IMG/VR virus record: IMGVR_UViG_3300042556_002422
Location: 1 to 26,722 of that record
Direction: 5' to 3' (one strand)
DNA from: a virus
Length of the DNA stretch: 26,722 bases
Part shown: positions 15,663-22,056 of the stretch, piece after piece
How positions within the stretch are numbered: the stretch's first letter is position 1
How the letters are laid out: each line of letters starts with the position of its first letter
Program-made: the position numbers and the translations under genes
The notes under the pieces: model-generated
What the model saw: only the letters and a program-made list of their open reading frames with translations
What the model was told of the DNA's origin: nothing
The model's database searches: none

Positions 15663-16613
15663 ATGAAAAAAATTGTTTATATTACAGGTTGTTTGGGTTT
15701 TATTGGAATACATCTAACTCGAGCCTGCTTAGAAAAAAAATGGTATGTTATTGGTGTAGATAAAATGACCTATGCTAGTAATAAATCATTTCTGGCAGAG
15801 TTTGAAAAATATCCTAACTTTAAGTTTATCGAATCTGACATCAATGATCTTGACATGCTGTACGACTGCGATTACATTATCAATACCGCAGCTGAAACAC
15901 ATGTTGATAACAGTATTGAAAGAAGCGATGTATTTTTACGAAGCAATGTAAACGGTGTGCATCATTTACTCAATCTGATTAAAGAACGTCATCGTTTCAA
16001 AATGCCTATACTATTACATTTTAGTACAGATGAAGTATACGGAGATATTGAAGAAGGTAGTCACGTTGAAACAGATTTGTTAAAACCAAGTAATCCTTAC
16101 AGTGCAACCAAAGCCGCAGCGGATCAATTAATTTTAGCATGGGCACGTACATTTAAGGTACCTTACGTTATTGTGAGACCAACCAACAACTACGGAATTG
16201 GTCAGTATACAGAAAAATTTATTCCTAAAAGTATTAAGCATCTTCAGTTAGGCAGACCAATTGCATTGCATGATGCAGGGACGCCACGACGCACTTGGTT
16301 ACACGTAAGTGATACTGCTAGTGCAGTAATTTGTATTATAGAAGCCGGTGTTCAAAATGAAATTTATAACATAAGTGGTAATCACGAGGAACAAAATATT
16401 GTAATCGCCATGCAGATAGTTGATATGTTTTGTCCTAAAAATGTTGAAGATTATGAGCAATATCTTAATTTAAATATAACCAGGCCAGGTCAAGATGTTA
16501 GATACAGTATTAATGATGATAAGCTAAAATTGTTGGGTTGGGAACCCAATGCAGTTTTTGAAGTGGAATTGGCTAAGATTGTTCAGTATTATTCTCAAAC
16601 GTTTGTGTGGTAG
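15663..16613 (+). CDS. dTDP-glucose 4,6-dehydratase-like protein (RmlB family)
   Basis: A 316-residue extended SDR. TGCLGFIG (8-15) binds NAD. GVDKMTYASN (31-40) corresponds to the TYAGN block of RmlB, which favours dTDP-glucose over CDP-glucose. STDEVYG (121-127) holds the catalytic Thr-Asp-Glu and Y146-x3-K150 (PYSATK) is the catalytic pair. RPTNNYGIGQYTEKFIPK and RRTWLHV are sugar-binding blocks. Predicted product: NDP-4-keto-6-deoxyglucose, the substrate class needed by the RfbH-like enzyme in this operon. It is the last gene of the cassette, and its 3' end overlaps the opposing DUF2452-like gene by 41 bases. Confidence 0.9.
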   Translation: MKKIVYITGCLGFIGIHLTRACLEKKWYVIGVDKMTYASNKSFLAEFEKYPNFKFIESDINDLDMLYDCDYIINTAAETHVDNSIERSDVFLRSNVNGVHHLLNLIKERHRFKMPILLHFSTDEVYGDIEEGSHVETDLLKPSNPYSATKAAADQLILAWARTFKVPYVIVRPTNNYGIGQYTEKFIPKSIKHLQLGRPIALHDAGTPRRTWLHVSDTASAVICIIEAGVQNEIYNISGNHEEQNIVIAMQIVDMFCPKNVEDYEQYLNLNITRPGQDVRYSINDDKLKLLGWEPNAVFEVELAKIVQYYSQTFVW

Positions 16614-17079
16614 GAACTTCTACCCAAGTATAATCGCCTAACCACTTAACCTGAGCTATATAAGCATAATGATCAGGAGGTCCTGTGGTCCAATCACCTG
16701 GCCCTGTAGGTGTCAATCTTGTATTATTAATTTTACTGTCATAACACAGCCAATAACATTGCCCGTGATAAACTTGAAATTCATATTTTGCTGCATGAAC
16801 TGCATCAGTTATTTCTAATCTTCTTTTTAACTCTGCTGCTTGTTTTGTTAACACTTTAACTAAATCCATTATACGGTTATACTCTTGCTCGGCATGCATG
16901 CGGGCAACATTGACCATAATGTCTTTTTGTTTTTCTACTGGTATTAGATCAAATTTTGGTCCACCAACTTCAGTAGCGTAAGGTGTGATATTTTTATTAA
17001 AAAATGCCACCAATGAATTATCAAGAGTGGCATCGTAACTATCGCGACCTTTGGCTAAATTACTTTTTTTCTTGGCCAT
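16573..17079 (-). CDS. DUF2452-like conserved protein
   Basis: A 168-residue protein matching the DUF2452 pattern. TPYATEVGGPKFDLIPVEKQ is followed by a helical HAEQEYNRIMDLVKVL region and a C-terminal YHGQCYWLCYD...GPGDW...KWLGDYTWVEV domain rich in Trp, Tyr and Gly. The family is found in bacteria and phages, and its function is unknown. The N-terminus is lysine-rich (MAKKKSNLAKGR). It is the last gene of a four-gene leftward operon, overlapping the membrane protein gene by 20 bases. Its 3' end lies inside the end of the RmlB-like gene on the other strand. Confidence 0.72.
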   Translation of the reverse strand: MAKKKSNLAKGRDSYDATLDNSLVAFFNKNITPYATEVGGPKFDLIPVEKQKDIMVNVARMHAEQEYNRIMDLVKVLTKQAAELKRRLEITDAVHAAKYEFQVYHGQCYWLCYDSKINNTRLTPTGPGDWTTGPPDHYAYIAQVKWLGDYTWVEVPTTQTFENNTEQS

Positions 17080-17407
17080 TTTCTTGTTTGATTATAATTG
17101 GTTTATCTTGATTGGGATTTCTTGTATTAGATAGTAGCCAACTACCGTAATTTATAAACGCAGCGAATGGGTAGGAACCAATAGCTAGTACTGCCGCCAA
17201 GCAAACTCCTGTGATTAGAAATAAAATACTAAAAATTGTGAATACAGTTTCTAGCATGAGATTCCAAAAACCAGTGACACCAATATCAATTTCAAAGTTT
17301 TCAACTGTGCCTGTATTGTTTGCTCTAATATGCATTCTTAATGTTTCTACTTGTTCTATAAATCGCATCACAAGTATTTCTAATAAACCTCGGTACAGCT
17401 CAGTCAT
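17060..17407 (-). CDS. Small membrane protein of unknown function
   Basis: A 115-residue protein with a hydrophobic stretch from about residue 48 to 92. It is long enough for two transmembrane segments (about 52-74 and 76-92, the second interrupted by GSYP). The first 45 residues are amphipathic and the tail after SNTRNPNQDK is charged and probably cytoplasmic. There is no signal-peptide cleavage site. It overlaps the MazG-like gene by eight bases and the DUF2452-like gene by 20. Function unknown. Its size and topology would fit an inner-membrane phage protein, but no lysis signature such as a Rz or holin motif is seen. Confidence 0.65.
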   Translation of the reverse strand: MTELYRGLLEILVMRFIEQVETLRMHIRANNTGTVENFEIDIGVTGFWNLMLETVFTIFSILFLITGVCLAAVLAIGSYPFAAFINYGSWLLSNTRNPNQDKPIIIKQENGQEKK

Positions 17408-17669
17408 AAATCTTACTCCATTGTTTTAATTTGTTGACTTTGTTTTCTACTGCTTGTGTTACAAATTCTGGTCTGACTAGTCCGTGTGTTGTTAATAAAT
17501 TGATCATACACAATACATCACCTACTTCTTGTTCTAATTTTTCCTGATGCGACATACCATCTTTATGTTGTTGATCTATACCAAATCTAAATATTTTTGA
17601 AATTTCTTGTATGACTTCTGCACACTCTTCTTGAGTAATTACAAGTATTTCTCTTTGTTTATCATTCAT
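17400..17669 (-). CDS. MazG-like nucleotide pyrophosphohydrolase
   Basis: An 89-residue all-alpha protein of the MazG/dUTPase-like NTP pyrophosphatase group. ITQEECAEVIQEISK gives the E-E-x-x-E metal-binding half, and EKLEQEVGDVLCMINLL gives the E-x-x-D half. These acids bind Mg2+ and position NTP for hydrolysis to NMP and PPi. It is short, as in phage single-domain MazG proteins. The ATG at 17667-17669 is preferred over the in-frame TTG one codon earlier. It overlaps the stop of the 58-residue gene. Phage MazG proteins are common in marine T4-like phages, and proposed roles are nucleotide clean-up or control of (p)ppGpp. Confidence 0.8.
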   Translation of the reverse strand: MNDKQREILVITQEECAEVIQEISKIFRFGIDQQHKDGMSHQEKLEQEVGDVLCMINLLTTHGLVRPEFVTQAVENKVNKLKQWSKIYD

Positions 17670-17838
17670 CAATTAAATCCATGTCTTCTACTAGTGGCAC
17701 CACATTCCACTTAGCATCTTCAATTAAATCTTTTGCCATTGCGTTTGCTGCTTTTTCAGCCGCTTGCCTCGTTTGGTAAGCATTTTCCCAAATGCGATTA
17801 CCATCTTCTGTTTCTGCCATTGCAATATATATTTTCAT
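17662..17838 (-). CDS. Small 58-residue acidic protein, first gene of the MazG operon
   Basis: Read from ATG at 17836-17838 to TGA at 17662-17664, with the N-terminus MKIYIAMAETEDGNRIWE. The middle is an Ala-rich helix (RQAAEKAANAMAKD), followed by WNVVPLVEDMDLIDE. The net charge is acidic. A consensus sigma70 promoter lies immediately upstream, which supports real expression. It overlaps the MazG-like gene by eight bases. No family recognised. The shape resembles the small early proteins phages use to bind host proteins, but that is speculation. Confidence 0.7.
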   Translation of the reverse strand: MKIYIAMAETEDGNRIWENAYQTRQAAEKAANAMAKDLIEDAKWNVVPLVEDMDLIDE

Positions 17839-17844
17839 AGTTAT

Positions 17845-17873
17845 ATTATAGAGTAATTGTTTGACAAGGTCAA
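17845..17873 (-). promoter_or_regulatory. Consensus sigma70-type promoter for the MazG operon
   Basis: On the minus strand TTGACC (17868-17873) and TATAAT (17845-17850) are separated by exactly 17 bases. The -10 box is only seven bases from the ATG at 17838, so transcription would start at or within a base or two of the start codon. The first gene may therefore be read from a leaderless or nearly leaderless message. No Shine-Dalgarno sequence is seen. Confidence 0.8.
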
Positions 17874-17886
17874 TCGTTTGAGAAAA

Positions 17887-19065
17887 TCAATCTCTTTTTT
17901 TACGTGGACTAGTATCTACATCTCTTGGTTCGGCTCGTCTACCAGGATGTTTGATTTTTACTCTTGTTTTTTCTGGATCAAACTGTTTGAGTTCTTTGGC
18001 TGTTACTTCTTGATCTTGTTCATCTCGCGGATCATAATTTCTATCTACTACATTTCCGTATTGATCAACCAATATTGGATTTTTTTTACCTGTTTTACCA
18101 ATTCCTCTACTTAATGTAACTCCCTGTATTCTTATTCCTGGAATTCCTAATTCAGTGCTGTTTCTGCTAGAGTCGTTGCGTATTAACCATACCATTAAAT
18201 GGCTTTCGGGTATTTCTGCTTTGTTGGTAATAACTGCATGGCATTCTACCTTCACTTGATTAGCATCTTGTATAAAGTGCTCGGGTCGAAAAGTTTGTAT
18301 AACAATGCCGCCTTTGGGATTCAAATCGCTACCAAAAATTGCCGCCATTGCTTCTTCTTCTGTAGGCTCAACAACAATTTCTTTGCTTAGTTCAAATATA
18401 GGTGCCCAGTCTGGTGATTTTTCTGTTTTGTTAAGTTTAACTATTCCTGCATCAGTTAGATTATCAATTATAGCTCTAGCTTTTTTTCCAAACATGGTAT
18501 CTGCACTTTCCCATGCTTCGGCATTTAATTTCTTGATTGATATAGGAAGATTTCTATCCGGACTAACTAGAACCACATCAGCTTTTTTTCTACCCTTAAC
18601 ATCTCGCCCTGAAATGTCAACTTGATTGCAATTGTTAATAGTTAACGATTTACCTCTGTTATCAACAAATGTTATGTTTGCTGATCCATACTTTTCAATT
18701 ACACTTTGTATTATACCAGCAAGTTCTATTTCGTTAGCAACACCGGCACTTTTATCGCCTTGAACTCCTTTGTCTTTTACAACAATTTTTACCTTGCTTT
18801 GCCAAAATTCAACATGTCCAATGCTACTAGGTTGATAAGGACTATATCTTGCCTGCACATCAGGGTTGGCTGCATTGATAATTTCTACTAGATCTAGTAG
18901 AACTTTGTGTCTAAAAGCTTCCTTAATTTGTCCATCTGGGACTTGTACTAAAACAGCAATTAAATTGCCGTTAATTTTTAAATCTGTGTAGCCGTTTTGT
19001 GCCAGTATTTGCTGGACATCTGCTTTAGTTGCTGCTTCAGTAAGTATGTTAATTAAATCACGCAT
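17887..19065 (-). CDS. Uncharacterised 392-residue protein, possible PD-(D/E)XK-like nuclease fold
   Basis: The N-terminus MRDLINILTEAATKADVQQ is helical, followed by an alpha/beta segment to about residue 90. Near residues 155-190, GRKKADVVLV...NLPISIKKLNAE has the layout of a PD-(D/E)XK core. An Asp precedes a hydrophobic strand, then a second strand ends in I-S-I-K-K, with an acidic residue after it. The usual E-x-K is replaced by S-x-K, so activity is doubtful. The C-terminus is long, charged and low complexity (KHPGRRAEPRDVDTSPRKKRD), likely nucleic-acid binding or disordered. It is not in an operon: it is flanked by a promoter on the left and a plus-strand gene on the right. A virion protein is an alternative. 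Confidence 0.45.
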   Translation of the reverse strand: MRDLINILTEAATKADVQQILAQNGYTDLKINGNLIAVLVQVPDGQIKEAFRHKVLLDLVEIINAANPDVQARYSPYQPSSIGHVEFWQSKVKIVVKDKGVQGDKSAGVANEIELAGIIQSVIEKYGSANITFVDNRGKSLTINNCNQVDISGRDVKGRKKADVVLVSPDRNLPISIKKLNAEAWESADTMFGKKARAIIDNLTDAGIVKLNKTEKSPDWAPIFELSKEIVVEPTEEEAMAAIFGSDLNPKGGIVIQTFRPEHFIQDANQVKVECHAVITNKAEIPESHLMVWLIRNDSSRNSTELGIPGIRIQGVTLSRGIGKTGKKNPILVDQYGNVVDRNYDPRDEQDQEVTAKELKQFDPEKTRVKIKHPGRRAEPRDVDTSPRKKRD

Positions 19066-19115
19066 AATAACATATTTACCGGTTTTATCTATTCTGTTTA
19101 TTCATGTTGCAATGC

Positions 19116-19123
19116 AATAAATA
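19116..19123 (+). promoter_or_regulatory. Possible T4-type late promoter box (AATAAATA)
   Basis: AATAAATA on the plus strand matches the NATAAATA late consensus. It lies 24 bases upstream of the ATG of the 55-residue gene, with a strong AAGGAG between them. No sigma70 -35/-10 pair is evident here, so a late promoter is the best candidate for this isolated gene. Confidence 0.5.
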
Positions 19124-19147
19124 CAAGCATACTTTAAGGAGAATTAA

Positions 19148-19315
19148 ATGGACTTCCGAAGTCTAGTTGAGCGTCTGCACGAAATGTTTCCTGCACAAGG
19201 AAAAAGTGATCTAGAACAATATATCGAAAGCAAAAATCCACAAAACGGAGCAGATGTTGAACATTGGCTACAGCAGTGGACCTATCACAATCACAAAGAT
19301 TATCTAGGGTTGTAA
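19148..19315 (+). CDS. Small 55-residue protein on the opposite strand from its neighbours
   Basis: Read from ATG at 19148-19150 to TAA at 19313-19315. It begins MDFRSLVERLHEMFP and ends NHNKDYLGL-like (HNHKDYLGL), with two predicted helices and aromatic residues near the C-terminus (HWLQQWTYHNH). AAGGAG lies six bases before the ATG, one of the best ribosome binding sites in the window, and a late-type AATAAATA box precedes it. It is the only plus-strand gene right of 16613. Its stop is five bases from the opposing methyltransferase stop. No family recognised. A small virion or late-acting protein would fit. Confidence 0.7.
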   Translation: MDFRSLVERLHEMFPAQGKSDLEQYIESKNPQNGADVEHWLQQWTYHNHKDYLGL

Positions 19316-19319
19316 TTTT

Positions 19320-20081
19320 TCAGTCTTTTATTCTGTAAAAGTCTTTATCCAACCATGTGGTTACTATTTCTTCTTGTTTTACATAGCCATATGTATTAAT
19401 GCAGTTTTCTACACTATCGTTAACTAATTTCAAATCAATTAGATCATGCCAACTTGTAGTTTGTGGATTCATGGGTTCAATATCACTTTTGTACACAGCA
19501 ACATACAGCCAAATGTCATTTTCTTTTTTGTAAAAATAGGCGTCCCTGCAATCGAACCCATTTACAGCTAACATGTACATCAAGTTAACAACATTGTGAT
19601 TGTAATACCAGCCGTTATAACTCACACAGTTAAGTCTATTATATTTGTAATGTGCAGCTTGTGGAACTGTCATTATTAACATGCCATTCACATTCATCAT
19701 CTCGTTCCACTGCCTTAGCGTACCTATAGGATTAGTGACATATTGAAATGTGTTATGGCACCAGATCAAGTCTACCTGTCTTGGGATAAATCTGTGGCTG
19801 TCTTCTAAATTTGCTTCAATTGCTTTAACATTTTTTAATGCAACAACATCTTCTCTTATCTTTTTAATGTTAGAGTCTACTGCGTAGCATAGATAGTTTC
19901 TTGGTTCAGGCGGATCATCTCTGGTTTTAAGATTAGCCCACCATTCAATGTTTGACCCATCGCTACACCCAAAATCTGCAACTACTTCAAGGCTGTCTAA
20001 AAAAGTATCATACTCGTAAAGACAATCTCGTATAAATTGAGTATGATCAAAACTTTCTTGATGATTTCTAAACAGACCCAT
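19320..20081 (-). CDS. Class I SAM-dependent methyltransferase
   Basis: A 253-residue methyltransferase. Motif I is VVADFGCSDGSN (33-44), and the acidic strand end YAVDSN (about residue 69) binds the SAM ribose. IEANLED and VDLIWCHNTFQYVTNP are motifs II and post-II, and NGMLIMTVPQ is motif III. The C-terminal part (YNGWYYNHNVVNLMYML) resembles enzymes that methylate small molecules or sugars rather than DNA, and no DPPY or PC motif of DNA methylases is present. It is the last gene of the uvsX operon, overlapping the 83-residue gene by 14 bases. Substrate unknown. Confidence 0.82.
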   Translation of the reverse strand: MGLFRNHQESFDHTQFIRDCLYEYDTFLDSLEVVADFGCSDGSNIEWWANLKTRDDPPEPRNYLCYAVDSNIKKIREDVVALKNVKAIEANLEDSHRFIPRQVDLIWCHNTFQYVTNPIGTLRQWNEMMNVNGMLIMTVPQAAHYKYNRLNCVSYNGWYYNHNVVNLMYMLAVNGFDCRDAYFYKKENDIWLYVAVYKSDIEPMNPQTTSWHDLIDLKLVNDSVENCINTYGYVKQEEIVTTWLDKDFYRIKD

Positions 20082-20319
20082 TTTGAATTACCTCAATAAT
20101 AATTTTTTCTTTTAACGGTTTTAATCTTGTCTCGAGTTGATAGCAAGCTTCTGCTAACTCGCTTTCACTACCCCAATTGAGATTATGAATTAAATTAGTG
20201 GCCCATCGACTGCAAGTATCTTTTTCAATCTGAATGTCAACTGCATTGTTTTTTGGACGAGCGTTAGAGCATAATGCCCATTCTTTTAAAATTTTTTTAG
20301 CATGTTCTTTATAATCCAT
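20068..20319 (-). CDS. Small protein of unknown function in the uvsX-uvsY operon
   Basis: An 83-residue, mostly helical protein that begins MDYKEHAKKILKEWALC and ends EKIIIEVIQNGSV. It contains WGSESELAEACYQLETRL, predicted as a long helix. It shares one base with the uvsY-like gene upstream and overlaps the methyltransferase by 14 bases, so it is translated with them. I recognise no family. Position suggests a part in recombination or in recruiting the methyltransferase, but nothing in the sequence shows this. Confidence 0.6.
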   Translation of the reverse strand: MDYKEHAKKILKEWALCSNARPKNNAVDIQIEKDTCSRWATNLIHNLNWGSESELAEACYQLETRLKPLKEKIIIEVIQNGSV

Positions 20320-20771
20320 TACACCACAATATCTTCCATGCCAGCTGTGCGCAATCTAACCACATGACCTAGCATAAAATTTTTGCTTTCTAAGCCTTTC
20401 ATAACTCCAAGCCATTTGTTTCTAAGCAAAGCAACTTCGTTAATGATAGTTTCAAAGTCAATGACTTCGTCCTCACCATCTGTATATTTCTCAGCGTCGC
20501 GACTGGTAAGAGCTCGGGCATAAGCTTCCAAGTACTTTTGAAAATGCTTTCGTCTAATTTTACGAAGTTGTATATTCAGATATTCAAGCACCGCTTCGAT
20601 CTCTTGTAGCTGATTAAATCTGTGTTCTGTAATTCCTGGTAAATTCGCTGCGGACTTTTCAACATTCCCTCTAATGTATGTTTCATTTTTAGCCTGTGCA
20701 AGTTCGCCTTCATAGTAATCTATAAAGGTAGGAATATTACCAAGATCCGCAACTATTTTATTATACCACAT
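20319..20771 (-). CDS. uvsY: UvsY-like recombination mediator
   Basis: A 150-residue, highly helical protein. The size is close to T4 UvsY (137 residues) and the layout is alike. A helical, charged middle (NIQLRKIRRKHFQKYLEAYARAL) leads to DAEKYTDGEDEVIDFETIINEV. The C-terminal part, LLRNKWLGVMKGLESKNFMLGHVVRLRTAG, parallels the T4 C-terminal helix ending in SRGFAIKHIQDMRAFEAG. UvsY loads UvsX onto gp32-coated single-stranded DNA. The gene lies two genes downstream of uvsX in the same overlapping operon. The match is one of architecture and a few residues, not strong identity, so another helical accessory protein remains possible. Confidence 0.62.
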   Translation of the reverse strand: MWYNKIVADLGNIPTFIDYYEGELAQAKNETYIRGNVEKSAANLPGITEHRFNQLQEIEAVLEYLNIQLRKIRRKHFQKYLEAYARALTSRDAEKYTDGEDEVIDFETIINEVALLRNKWLGVMKGLESKNFMLGHVVRLRTAGMEDIVV

Positions 20772-20992
20772 TAGTCTTCGTAATCAATTTCTTCATCTTC
20801 GTCGTCAAGATATTCTTCGATGGCCCGTTTAGTATAACTATCGGTACCACCAAACTCTCGCAGTTCCTTGTCGCTTAAATTGTCTACCAGCATGCTTACC
20901 AAATTATCAGCAGCAGCCTGTCGCTCTTTTGCTGGAATATATTCTTTAAGAGTAATATAAGATTCAATTAAGACTTCAACATCGATACTCAT
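20771..20992 (-). CDS. Small acidic protein between uvsX and uvsY-like genes
   Basis: A 73-residue protein with a helical body (VLIESYITLKEYIPAKERQAAADNLVSML) and an extremely acidic tail (EEYLDDEDEEIDYED). The tail resembles acidic C-termini that mimic DNA, as in gp32 and in other replication proteins. It overlaps uvsX by four bases (ATGA) and the uvsY-like gene by one. Its placement between the two recombination genes makes a role in that pathway likely. No family name can be given. Confidence 0.65.
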   Translation of the reverse strand: MSIDVEVLIESYITLKEYIPAKERQAAADNLVSMLVDNLSDKELREFGGTDSYTKRAIEEYLDDEDEEIDYED

Positions 20993-22056
20993 TCCGCAGT
21001 TTCCTCTTGTGATTGATCAGCAGATTGTTTATGTGGATTTTGAGCAAAGTCTTCCATAACTTTGTCCAAGCTACCATCATCATTTCGTTCCCACGCTTTG
21101 CGGAATTGCTTGATGACTGTGCCGTCTGCTAGCGTGTATTTAAGACTGTTGCCTTCTTTGGTCAATAAACCTTTGCCTTCGAACATGTCAACTAGGCCCG
21201 AATACGGATTCATTCCAGTTTCGTATGGAATCTTGACCTGCACACTTTCAAACGGCTTGGCATAGCGAGTTTTCATAATCTTGCAAGCTGCGCGAATACC
21301 TTTGACTTCGCTAATTTTATTGCCATCTTCATCTTCTTTTAATTTTAACTTACGCATAGCAACAACGATACTGCTTGCATAGATAAAGCCTTGTCCGCCA
21401 CTAATTTTGTCATCAGGGTCAAACATGTCCTGGCTTGCGTATGTATGGTTGGTAGCAACCAGTCCAATGTTTAAACTACCAAACATGTTTACACAATTAC
21501 GAACAAGTGCTGTTAGTGCTTTGGGCTTACGACCCATGTCACCTTTAAGATCACCTGCTTCAAACTGGTTTACATCAGTTGGTGTTAGCAACATACCTAG
21601 ACTGTCTAATACGATTAAGACTTTAGGCCGCTGATCTTCAGGTAGCGTTTTGTATTCTTTAACAAACTCGGTAATCATTTTAGCAACATCGTCAATCATT
21701 GCCATGTTGAGTTTGAGAAGCTTGTCTTCAGAAGTATCGACGCCGAGTGCGTGAAGCCAGGCTTCGTCGAGTGCGTTTTCAGTATCAATAAGAATAACAT
21801 ATATACCTTGTTCTTGTGCGTTCTTAACCAGATTTCCTGAGCAGATAAAACTTTTACCTGCACCAGACTCTCCAGCAAATACAGTAACCTTACCCATTGG
21901 AATACCCTTATTAAAATCCCCGCTAATAAGATAGTTAAGAGCGTAATTGTTTGTGGAGATCCAGTCTGTGGGATCGTTAAATCCAACGGAGATACCGTCA
22001 ATACTTTTTGTAATACTTTTGCGAAATTTTGATACATCAAATGGTTTGGTTGCCAT
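20989..22056 (-). CDS. uvsX: UvsX, RecA-like strand-exchange recombinase
   Basis: A 355-residue RecA/Rad51-fold ATPase of the T4 UvsX type. Walker A is GESGAGKS (62-69) and Walker B is VLIVLD (146-151). IDTENALDEAW (90-100) carries the catalytic Glu region, and LVATNHTYASQDMFDPDD (about residues 198-215) is the loop 2 region, followed by SGGQGFIYASS. The tail is acidic (QSADQSQEETAE). Length is close to T4 UvsX (391) but shorter. UvsX forms filaments on ssDNA and drives strand exchange and recombination-dependent replication with gp32 and UvsY. Its AAGGAA ribosome site lies inside the end of the radical SAM gene, and the two genes overlap by 20 bases. No separate promoter is seen, so it depends on read-through from upstream. 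Confidence 0.95.
   Translation of the reverse strand: MATKPFDVSKFRKSITKSIDGISVGFNDPTDWISTNNYALNYLISGDFNKGIPMGKVTVFAGESGAGKSFICSGNLVKNAQEQGIYVILIDTENALDEAWLHALGVDTSEDKLLKLNMAMIDDVAKMITEFVKEYKTLPEDQRPKVLIVLDSLGMLLTPTDVNQFEAGDLKGDMGRKPKALTALVRNCVNMFGSLNIGLVATNHTYASQDMFDPDDKISGGQGFIYASSIVVAMRKLKLKEDEDGNKISEVKGIRAACKIMKTRYAKPFESVQVKIPYETGMNPYSGLVDMFEGKGLLTKEGNSLKYTLADGTVIKQFRKAWERNDDGSLDKVMEDFAQNPHKQSADQSQEETAE

Noticed and set aside
17060-17407. Holin or spanin
   Set aside because: It has membrane segments but no lysis gene neighbours, no lipobox and no Rz-type coiled coil.
19066-19147. tRNA or structured RNA in the short gap
   Set aside because: No cloverleaf, T-loop sequence or stable hairpin is visible; the gap is explained by the start of one gene and the late-type promoter of the other.
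19300-19335. Intrinsic terminator between the convergent stops
   Set aside because: There is a T run but no GC-rich inverted repeat before it.
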